A stretch of DNA of 6,294 nucleotides from NCBI GenBank assembly GCA_005239795.1, contig SBBH01000215.1, positions 1 to 6,294 on the forward strand. The letters run 5' to 3'. Position 1 is the first letter of the stretch, and every line of letters begins with the position of its first letter. Both the position numbers and the translations under genes were made by a program. The stretch is from Planctomycetales bacterium. GTDB taxonomy: Bacteria > Planctomycetota > SBBH01. Positions 1 to 5,709 of this stretch are shown here, one piece after another. The notes beneath the pieces are model-generated. The model had not been told where the DNA came from, did no database searches, and saw only the letters and a list, made by a program, of their open reading frames with translations.

Positions 1-5
1 CCGAA

Positions 6-25
6 GTAGATTGGTAACGAATCAC
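6..25 (+). other. Small hairpin upstream of terminator
   Basis: A short stem-loop: GATT (9-12) pairs with AATC (20-23), extended by T7-A24 and G6-C25 around a bulged A8, with a 7-nt loop. It sits directly before the long terminator hairpin and directly after the bases CCGAAG at the window edge. This suggests the 3' end of a structured transcript that begins outside the window, or simply the 3' untranslated region of an upstream gene. The stem is short and could be chance. Confidence 0.25.
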
Positions 26-86
26 GGCCCGTCCTCCTTGTGCAAAGCGACGTGAACATCGCTTGCATCGGTGGACGGGCCTTTTT
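26..86 (+). terminator. Two-tier hairpin terminator of an upstream transcript
   Basis: GGCCCGTCC (26-34) pairs perfectly with GGACGGGCC (73-81), which is followed at once by TTTTT (82-86). This is the classic intrinsic terminator form. The stem continues inward: after a T-T mismatch, CC (36-37) pairs with GG (70-71). A second stem then forms between 41-50 and 59-67, nine pairs with one bulged A, closed by an 8-nt loop. The hairpin is unusually long for a terminator. It would end a rightward transcript that starts left of the window. It lies about 250 nt before lysC, so it may instead be a leader or attenuator element, but no alternative antiterminator pairing is visible. Confidence 0.75.
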
Positions 87-338
87 GCTTGAGTGGCGCG
101 CTTCAGACGCTCAAAGCGCTAAAATCTGAAAAAGGGTAGTTACCGCTCGAACCTCATTGGCATTCCTGTCATCGCCACAAAACGGAGTGCTCAAAAATAT
201 CTTCATAACTTATTCCTAACAGATATTGGATCGTTGCACTTTCAACATATCCTGTGGAAAAAACTACGAAATCTATCGCAGATCCTCAACGAGTTTCTCG
301 AATGTCCCCGCATAAATATCCCTAAAATAAAGCGCATT
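87..338 (+). promoter_or_regulatory. AT-rich gene-free leader upstream of lysC
   Basis: About 250 nt with no credible gene and far more A and T than the coding regions, so the lysC promoter most likely lies here. No convincing sigma-70 pair could be placed. TAAAAT (323-328) resembles a -10 box but has no matching -35 and would leave almost no leader. TTGGAT (226-231) and TATCCT (248-253), 16 nt apart, are only a partial match. Weak hairpins near 89-130 (TTGAGTG 89-95 with CGCTCAA 108-114; TTCAGA 102-107 with TCTGAA 125-130) cannot all form together. No lysine riboswitch was recognised. An in-frame TTG at 234 would extend lysC by 35 residues, but the composition argues against it. Confidence 0.35.
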
Positions 339-1598
339 GTGGCTCTGATCGTCCAAAAATACGGGGGGATGTGCCTGGCGACCCTCGAACGAATAGGCCT
401 CGCGGCCGACCGCGTGGTGGGCTCCGTAAAAGCGGGAGACCGCGTCGTGGCGGTTGTTTCGGCGCGGGGGAAGACCACCGATGAGCTTTTAGGCGAGGCG
501 CAGATCCTGGCCAAAAATCCCCCCGCGCGCGAGTTGGACGCTCTTCTTGCCACCGGCGAACAGGAATCGGCGGCGCTTTTAGCGATCGCGATCGGCTCGC
601 GCGGAGTCCCGGCCGTCTCGATGGGCCCCTACCAATGCGGCATCTTCACCACGAGCACCCACGGCCACGCGCGCGTGCGCGGGATCGACGGGAACGCGAT
701 CAGGAAAAATCTCGAAGGCGGAAAAGTCGTCGTCGTCGCGGGATTCGTCGGCGTGAACGAATCGGGCGACCTCACGACCCTCGGACGCGGCGGGTCCGAC
801 AAGACCGCCGTCGTCATCGCCCACGCCCTCTCGGCCGACCGGTGCGAGGTCTATAAGGACGTGGCGGGGCTCTCGACGGCGAACCCCAAGGTGGTCCCCG
901 AGGCCCAGAAGATCGACTGCGCCTCCTTCGACGAGATGCTGGAGCTTTCCGCCACCGGCGCCAAGATCCTGCAGGCCGACGCCGTCGAAATCGCGAAGCG
1001 TTTCGGCATCCCGATCCACATCCGGCCGCAGTTTACAGACGGCGCCGGCACGCGCGTCGAGGATACGGATCTTGAGCGCGCGGAGGTGGCCGGCTGCACG
1101 CTCTCGAAGGACGAGGCGATCGTGACCTTGACGGGCGTCCCCGACCGGCCGGGGAAGCTCACGCAGGTTTTCGAAACGTTGGCCGGCCGCGCCGTCAACG
1201 TCGACACGATCATCGTGAATCCGTCGCTGGATGGGACCGCGCAGATCTCCTTTTCGGTCCCCTTAAAAGATCTCGAGACGACCTTGGCCGCCTGCCGGGG
1301 CTTGGAGCGCCAGGTCAGCCACATGGGCGTCTTCCACCACGAACCGGTGGCCAAGGTGTCGATCGTGGGGGTCGGGATGCAGCACCACCCCGGCGTGGCC
1401 GCGCGGATGTTCCGGGCGATTTCAGAAGAACAGGTCAACATCCTGGCGGTGACCACCTCCGAGATCAAGATCACCTGCGCGGTGGCCGCCGCCGAAGGGG
1501 AAAAGGCCCTCCGCGCGGTGCACGCCGCCTTCGGGCTGGGCCAAGAAAGTTCCCAATCCCCTGTCCCTGATCCCCCGTCAAAGGCTGGCTCTTCCTGA
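339..1598 (+). CDS. lysC: Aspartate kinase with two ACT domains, atypical motifs
   Basis: By family, this 419-residue protein phosphorylates L-aspartate with ATP, the first step towards lysine, threonine, methionine and diaminopimelate, in the cytoplasm. The kinase domain is about residues 1-245, with tandem ACT domains about 262-340 and 337-400. The GTG start at 339 places K7, S41, T47 and E74 exactly where compact aspartate kinases such as the Corynebacterium enzyme have them, and the GRGGSD loop falls at 149-154. There is no clear Shine-Dalgarno sequence. Oddities: the usual KFGGTS reads KYGGMC (7-12), the TDVDG...YTADPR block reads KDVAGLSTANPK (173-184), and LHPR reads LQAD (211-214). 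Family members normally end near HAAFGL (395-400). The Ser/Pro-rich tail 401-419 is encoded partly by a heptamer repeat. It is convergent with the glycan operon. The family is certain; catalysis and substrate are not. Confidence 0.9.
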   Translation: MALIVQKYGGMCLATLERIGLAADRVVGSVKAGDRVVAVVSARGKTTDELLGEAQILAKNPPARELDALLATGEQESAALLAIAIGSRGVPAVSMGPYQCGIFTTSTHGHARVRGIDGNAIRKNLEGGKVVVVAGFVGVNESGDLTTLGRGGSDKTAVVIAHALSADRCEVYKDVAGLSTANPKVVPEAQKIDCASFDEMLELSATGAKILQADAVEIAKRFGIPIHIRPQFTDGAGTRVEDTDLERAEVAGCTLSKDEAIVTLTGVPDRPGKLTQVFETLAGRAVNVDTIIVNPSLDGTAQISFSVPLKDLETTLAACRGLERQVSHMGVFHHEPVAKVSIVGVGMQHHPGVAARMFRAISEEQVNILAVTTSEIKITCAVAAAEGEKALRAVHAAFGLGQESSQSPVPDPPSKAGSS

Positions 1599-1614
1599 CT
1601 GGAGACCGGGAACT
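1548..1614 (-). terminator. Likely terminator of the leftward glycan operon
   Basis: In the leftward transcript, positions 1614-1601 pair with 1561-1548 as an unbroken 14-bp stem (three G-U wobbles), followed by TTCTT. In rightward RNA the same three positions would be A-C mismatches, so the fold favours the leftward strand. The 39-nt loop can form a small inner stem from GTCA and TGAC (1577-1580 and 1596-1599). It starts 13 nt past the stop of the last operon gene and reaches into the lysC coding sequence. The T tract is weak, so this is a candidate only. Confidence 0.4.
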
Positions 1615-1627
1615 GGGGACCGGCGAC
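1549..1627. repeat. Inverted heptanucleotide arrays around the lysC stop
   Basis: Two 28-bp arms face each other across a 23-bp spacer. The left arm (1549-1576) is four 7-nt units such as GTTCCCA, ATCCCCT and GTCCCTG. The right arm, read on the minus strand from 1627 to 1600, is four units such as GTCCCCA and GTTCCCG. The shared consensus is roughly RTCCCCN. The spacer starts GTCA and ends TGAC and contains the lysC TGA stop. Units of this type resemble the CCCCAGT/CCCCAAT heptamers known as short tandemly repeated sequences in cyanobacteria and seen in other genomes. That likeness is from memory and does not assign the organism. The element supplies much of the lysC C-terminal tail and the putative operon terminator. 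Confidence 0.6.
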
Positions 1628-3348
1628 TACTTGCGCCTGTAAATCACGAAATCGCGGTTGGCCATCGCGAACCGGTCGCGAAAAGGCAAAAGGACATAGA
1701 ACGGCGGCGTCTTCCGGATCTCCTTCCACGGGGCAAAGGAGGCTTCGATCGTCTGGCGCCAGGCGGCGGGGCAGGTTTCGGAGACCACCCAATAGTCGAT
1801 GTCGCCGGCGGGGAGCGCTCCCGGCGCGAACCGCACGTCGAAACGCCAGAGGTCGAACGCAGGGGTGTCGGCCGGGTGGGGCAAGGCGTCGAAGGCGACC
1901 AGGGCGCCCGCCGGGATTTCCTGTGCGAGGACCCGGGCAGCGTTCGCGGCGGTGGAGCGAGGACCGGCCGCCTCGCGGAAGTTCCAGACGTACGCCAGGC
2001 ACATGGGGATCTGGATCACAAACAAGGCGCCCGCGGCCATCCCCAGGAGCATCCGCCACTCCTGGACGCGGCGCGCCACCCAGATCCCCGCCCAAACCGC
2101 CCCGATCGGAATCACGAGAAGGCCGAAGCGCGCATAGGCAAAATCCTCCGGCGTGTGCCCCCGGCGAAAAAGCAGACCCGCCAGGGCCGGCAGGAAGGCC
2201 GCCGTCAGGATCCACTGATCCGGCCGCCACGCCAGCGCCAGGATTCCGGCGAGCGCCAGAAAAAAGCCGACGGGCCCTAAGGCCTGCGGCAGGACGCCCG
2301 CGAAAAGGCGGACGGCGCCGCCCCCATCAAACCCGAAGACCGAGCGCCCCGCGAAATCAGCTCCATGATCGCGCCATTCATGGACAAGCGTCTCAGGAGA
2401 GAGCACGAGACACGGATTCGCCAGAGCGAACACAACAAGCGCCGAGCCGAGGGAGATCGCGAAACGCTTCGCCTTCTCCCCAGCGCCTCCACCACCCAAC
2501 AGGTGCGCCGCCGCAAGCGGCAAAAGAAGCGCCGCGTGGTAGAGAACGCTTCCGGCGGCCAGCCCCCCGCAGGCTCCCGCCCAGAGCGCCTTGCGGACGC
2601 TGGGAGCTTCTTTCAACCGCACCATCCAAAAAAGCGCCCAGAGCGCCCAGGGAAGCGCGAAAAGATGGGACCGCATCATGTGGGCGTGGGCGACCACGAG
2701 GGGCGAAAGCGCCACGAGAAGCGCCGCCGCCGCGCCGGCCATCCCCCCGCCGCAGGCCGCTCCCAATTGAAAGGTCGCCAGGACCGCCAGGATCCCCGCA
2801 AGCGCCGCGACATATCGCCCCATCGTGTAGAGGCACCCCATCTCGTCGGGGCGCTCCAGGTAATACCGGACGTCGGGAACGAGCCGGACATATCCCAGGA
2901 CGCTTGCGAGCTTCAGGGCCGACGCCACTGTATAGAGGTGCGCCCCGCCGTACTGGTAGACGCCGGGGTCGATCCGCCCGCGCGCCGGATCCAGACCGCT
3001 CAAGGCCGCGAGAACGAGCGATTCCTCGAAGGACTCAGACGCCAGAAGGAAGCTCCGCGCCGCGCGCAGGCGCAGGATCTCGTCCGCGACCCCCTTTTCG
3101 CGGGCGGCGGCCTCTTCGGCACGGCAGGCGACATTGAAGGCGATCCACCCCTCGGCCCCCGGCTCGCTCCTTTCGGCGGCCAACCGCGCGGCAAACGCCG
3201 TCAAAGGCTCTTCGACCGGCTTCACACGCTCCAGGACCGCGCGCGACGGGATTCCCCACTCCGCCCCGACAAAAAAGAGAAAAGCCGCCAAAGCCAGGAC
3301 GCACACCAGGAAAATCCGATGGGTAAAGCGGGGTGGCAGCGTCCTCAT
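1627..3348 (-). CDS. GT-C type multi-span glycosyltransferase (PMT/ArnT-like)
   Basis: A 573-residue membrane protein with about 11 hydrophobic segments: roughly 11-28, 140-156, 177-196, 201-222, 229-243, 254-282, 297-315, 345-373, 379-394, 407-425 and 433-454, then a soluble C-terminal part from about 465. The layout and the block GRYVAALAGILAVL with ALSPLVVAHAHMMRSH (177-228) match the dolichyl-phosphate-mannose mannosyltransferase-like GT-C superfamily. Those enzymes move sugars from polyprenyl-phosphate donors on the periplasmic side. The first periplasmic loop is long (31-139) and carries PVEEPL (44-49) where relatives usually have an HPDEP-like acidic motif. The segment DPGVYQYGGAHLYTVAS (127-143) corresponds to the family's YP...YL region. 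ATG start, good Shine-Dalgarno, 13 nt after the flippase stop, stop codon TAG. The acceptor is unknown; the superfamily call is fairly secure, the activity is inferred. Confidence 0.75.
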   Translation of the reverse strand: MRTLPPRFTHRIFLVCVLALAAFLFFVGAEWGIPSRAVLERVKPVEEPLTAFAARLAAERSEPGAEGWIAFNVACRAEEAAAREKGVADEILRLRAARSFLLASESFEESLVLAALSGLDPARGRIDPGVYQYGGAHLYTVASALKLASVLGYVRLVPDVRYYLERPDEMGCLYTMGRYVAALAGILAVLATFQLGAACGGGMAGAAAALLVALSPLVVAHAHMMRSHLFALPWALWALFWMVRLKEAPSVRKALWAGACGGLAAGSVLYHAALLLPLAAAHLLGGGGAGEKAKRFAISLGSALVVFALANPCLVLSPETLVHEWRDHGADFAGRSVFGFDGGGAVRLFAGVLPQALGPVGFFLALAGILALAWRPDQWILTAAFLPALAGLLFRRGHTPEDFAYARFGLLVIPIGAVWAGIWVARRVQEWRMLLGMAAGALFVIQIPMCLAYVWNFREAAGPRSTAANAARVLAQEIPAGALVAFDALPHPADTPAFDLWRFDVRFAPGALPAGDIDYWVVSETCPAAWRQTIEASFAPWKEIRKTPPFYVLLPFRDRFAMANRDFVIYRRK

Positions 3349-3353
3349 CGGTT

Positions 3354-3360
3354 TCCTCTC
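3354..3360 (-). promoter_or_regulatory. Ribosome binding site of the GT-C gene
   Basis: On the minus strand GAGAGGA lies 5 nt before the ATG at 3348-3346, in the 13-nt gap after the flippase stop codon (3364-3362). It supports the chosen start and reinitiation within the operon. Confidence 0.75.
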
Positions 3361-3361
3361 A

Positions 3362-4633
3362 TCATCCCTTGAGCGCCGCGCGCGCGGCCCGGAGGCGCCC
3401 CCGGATCACGGCGAGATCCAAAACAAAATAGAGAGCTTCCGCAAAAAGCGTCACGCCGCAAGCCCCCCAGACACCGAAGCGCGGGATGGCGAAGAGATTC
3501 GCTGCCAGGCTCGCAGCCGACACCACGAGGGCGATCCGAAGGGCCGCGCGCTCGCCATCCAAGGCATAGAGCATCTCCCCTAAGAGCACGTTGAGGCAGG
3601 TCATGGGAATCACCCAGGCTAAGACCGCCAGAAGCGGCCCCATGGCCCAAAATTCCGGCTGGTTGGAATAGAGAAGATGAAGGAGTGGACCCGCGGCCAG
3701 GGACAGCCCGACCGCCGCCGCCAGACCCACCCCCGCCAAAAAAAGCCCGGCGCGGCGGGCGCGGCGCAGGAGACCTGCGACATCCCCCTCATCGCCGGAA
3801 CCTCCCAGGCGGGAAAAGAGCGGAAACACAGCGGCCCCCGCAATCGCCGGCAGGACCTGGAACTCGAGAACCATTTGATGGGGCACCTTGAAAAACCCCG
3901 TCGCCTCGGGCCCCAGAAATGTCCGCAAAATCAGGGTGCTCCCGTGGACGTAGACGAGGTTGCAAAAGACGCCGTAGGCGATCGGCCGGCCAGCCGCAAG
4001 GATCGCGCGGGCGCGTTCGGAGGTCCCCGCATGCGCGGGAAGGCCGAGGCGCCGCAGGGAGTAGTCGCTCATCAGGAGCCCCGCTAAGGATCCCAAGAGA
4101 ACGCCCAGTCCCACGCTGGGAAGCCCCCACCCCGCCACGAGCATCCCGATCGCCGCCGCCAAGCCTGTCCCCTGCTGGAGAGCGATCGACAAGGTCTCGA
4201 GATCCATCCGCTCGAGGCCATTGAAGACATACCCCCTGGCCATCCCCACGACATTGACGACCTGCGCCAATCCCAGAAGCGCCAGAAAGATCCCCATCCG
4301 GGCCGGATCGTCCGCGAGGCGCGCGAACCACGCGGCCGCCAGGCCGTATCCGAGCGCCCCGATCCCCCACAGGAGGCGCTTCGAGCGAACCGCGGCGCCC
4401 AGAAATGCCGCGGCATCCGACGGGTCGCGCGAGATGTGCCGCACGGCGATCTTCCCCAACCCCCAGTCGAGGAAATTGCGCAGGAACGTCGCCAGCGCAA
4501 ACCCCGTCATCGCCTCCCCAAGTGAAACCGCCCCGAGAATCTTGGAGACCACCAAAACAAGTATGAGAAGCGCGGATTTAGAGACCGCCTGCCCGATCCC
4601 CAAGAACAGGGTGTTCCGGACCAGTTGTCTCAC
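3362..4633 (-). CDS. Polysaccharide flippase, MOP superfamily (Wzx-like)
   Basis: A 423-residue, almost entirely hydrophobic protein with about 12 predicted membrane helices (near 8-33, 38-60, 88-106, 113-133, 150-168, 171-190, 217-240, 255-275, 296-313, 329-350, 365-383, 387-410). The N-terminus (NTLFLGIGQAVSKSALLILV, 7-26), the early FLRNFLDWGLGKIAVRHISR stretch (50-69) and the NVLLGEMLYALDGERAALRI stretch (348-367) are typical of oligosaccharide flippases, which move undecaprenyl-linked glycans from the cytoplasmic to the periplasmic face. The length is in the usual range for the family. GTG start at 4633 overlaps the upstream stop as GTGA, with GGGAGAG 5 nt upstream, so translational coupling is likely. 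Two glycosyltransferase genes before it and one after fit a glycan export role. A related lipid II flippase (MurJ) is less likely from length and neighbours. Confidence 0.85.
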   Translation of the reverse strand: MRQLVRNTLFLGIGQAVSKSALLILVLVVSKILGAVSLGEAMTGFALATFLRNFLDWGLGKIAVRHISRDPSDAAAFLGAAVRSKRLLWGIGALGYGLAAAWFARLADDPARMGIFLALLGLAQVVNVVGMARGYVFNGLERMDLETLSIALQQGTGLAAAIGMLVAGWGLPSVGLGVLLGSLAGLLMSDYSLRRLGLPAHAGTSERARAILAAGRPIAYGVFCNLVYVHGSTLILRTFLGPEATGFFKVPHQMVLEFQVLPAIAGAAVFPLFSRLGGSGDEGDVAGLLRRARRAGLFLAGVGLAAAVGLSLAAGPLLHLLYSNQPEFWAMGPLLAVLAWVIPMTCLNVLLGEMLYALDGERAALRIALVVSAASLAANLFAIPRFGVWGACGVTLFAEALYFVLDLAVIRGRLRAARAALKG

Positions 4634-5709
4634 GGGCGCTCTCCCGCCAGAGTCAAAAGACCCAGCGCCGCGGCGAAAACCTCCTCGGGCGAGAGATCCT
4701 CAAGACACGCCAGCTCCCTCTCGAACCGGCAGGCGAACGGCTCGCGGCGCGGCGCCACGTAACAGGGACGGCAGGGGAGATCCCGCGCGACGACGCGCAC
4801 AGGCGCCGTCCCCCGCGGGGCGTAACGCACGTCGCTCGTGGGGCCGAAGAGGGCGACGACCGGCGTCCCCACGGCCGCCGCCAGATGCGCGACACCTGAA
4901 TCGTTCGCCACGAGAAGCCGCGAGCGGGCGAGAACCCGCGCGGTCTCTCTCAAGCTGAGCCTCCCGGTCAGATTCTGGACATCCCGCGAGGGGCCGATCG
5001 CGCCGGCAATTCGCGCCGCAGTTTCCCGCTCCCCGGCCCCCCCCACGATCACGAGGGGGATCCCTTCCCGCGCAAAAAGGCCGGCCAACCGGGAAAAGGA
5101 TTCAACAGGCCACCGTTTAAATGATTCCACGACGCTTCCCCCTGGATGTATCGCCACGGCTCCAGCCGGGATGTCCACTTCGCCGGCAGCCGCGCTGAGG
5201 GAGAGCTCGGAAATTTCCCCGCAGTGCGGGAGCGGCACGGTTTTTTGAGCCAAGGCGAGATTGCGCGCGCCGATCGCGCTTTCGGTACCGAAGACCGTTT
5301 CGGTGAGCCCCCAAGTGCTCTGGCGGGCGGCCCCTTCTGGATACGGATAGCCGATCCGCCGGGGGGCCCCCGACGCGAGAGCGAGCGCCGCGGTGGCCCA
5401 GTGCCCCGAGGGATAGGTAACGAGAGCCGCCGTGTACGGACGGCGCCGACGCAAAATCCACGCCGCGCGAGCGAGCGCACCGGCCAACCGGCGAGGTCCC
5501 GCCAGCCAATCCGGCGCGAGCGGGATCACACCATGTAGATGACCCGACATCAGCTCGACCGCTTCCTTGTGCGTCGCGACGATGTCCAAGGCGACGCCGG
5601 GAATGCCATTTTTAAGCGCCGCGATCATCGGAAGAAGCGATAGGGTATCGCCCAGGCCCGATGTGGCGATGATCAAAAAACGCTCGAGCGCCAGACCAGG
5701 TCCGCTCAA
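4630..5709 (-). CDS. Family 9 glycosyltransferase (LPS heptosyltransferase family)
   Basis: A 359-residue cytoplasmic GT-B enzyme of the ADP-heptose:LPS heptosyltransferase family (GT9). Visible motifs in order: SGLGDTLSLLPMI (17-29), whose Asp21 matches the proposed catalytic Asp of WaaC; AIHPGGS (186-192); KRWP (198-201); NDSGVAHLAAAVGTP (269-283) followed by the ALFGPT donor-site end (286-291); and a Cys set at 313, 316, 327 and 335 before SPEEV, also common in the family. Length is normal. The TTG start at 5709 overlaps the upstream stop as TTGA and has GAAGAGG 7 nt before it. No ATG or GTG lies before the first strand (RFLIIA), so TTG is the best choice. It probably adds a heptose or similar sugar to a lipid-linked acceptor; donor and acceptor are inferred only from family. 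Confidence 0.9.
   Translation of the reverse strand: MSGPGLALERFLIIATSGLGDTLSLLPMIAALKNGIPGVALDIVATHKEAVELMSGHLHGVIPLAPDWLAGPRRLAGALARAAWILRRRRPYTAALVTYPSGHWATAALALASGAPRRIGYPYPEGAARQSTWGLTETVFGTESAIGARNLALAQKTVPLPHCGEISELSLSAAAGEVDIPAGAVAIHPGGSVVESFKRWPVESFSRLAGLFAREGIPLVIVGGAGERETAARIAGAIGPSRDVQNLTGRLSLRETARVLARSRLLVANDSGVAHLAAAVGTPVVALFGPTSDVRYAPRGTAPVRVVARDLPCRPCYVAPRREPFACRFERELACLEDLSPEEVFAAALGLLTLAGERP
4639..4645 (-). promoter_or_regulatory. Ribosome binding site of the flippase gene
   Basis: GGGAGAG on the minus strand, 5 nt before the GTG start at 4633-4631. It lies inside the 3' end of the family 9 glycosyltransferase gene and supports the GTG start that overlaps the upstream stop codon. 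Confidence 0.65.

Noticed and set aside
1..86. 3' half of a lysine riboswitch upstream of lysC
   Set aside because: CCGAAG followed by a hairpin recalls the L-box, but the expected CTGG and CTGTCA segments after it are absent and the 5' half is outside the window.
13..144. Loop-loop pairing between GGTAAC (13-18) and GTTACC (139-144)
   Set aside because: Only six bases, more than 100 nt apart and separated by a strong terminator; likely chance.
234..338. In-frame TTG extension adding 35 residues to the aspartate kinase
   Set aside because: The stretch is AT-rich unlike the gene, has no ribosome binding site or family similarity, and the GTG at 339 gives exact family numbering of K7, S41 and E74.
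667..678. 12-bp palindrome CACGCGCGCGTG in lysC
   Set aside because: Short alternating CG palindromes are expected by chance in DNA this GC-rich.
851..2230. 459-codon minus-strand open frame over lysC and the GT-C gene
   Set aside because: It overlaps two recognisable genes in other frames, is low in complexity and matches no family. It is a shadow of GC-rich codon usage.
1923..3372. Long plus-strand open frames (1923-3137, 2365-3372) antisense to the GT-C gene
   Set aside because: Arg/Pro-rich translations without domains, opposite a well-supported membrane protein gene.
5241..5246. Six-A run in the family 9 glycosyltransferase gene as a frameshift site
   Set aside because: The protein keeps family similarity in one frame on both sides, and no typical slippery heptamer with a downstream structure is apparent.
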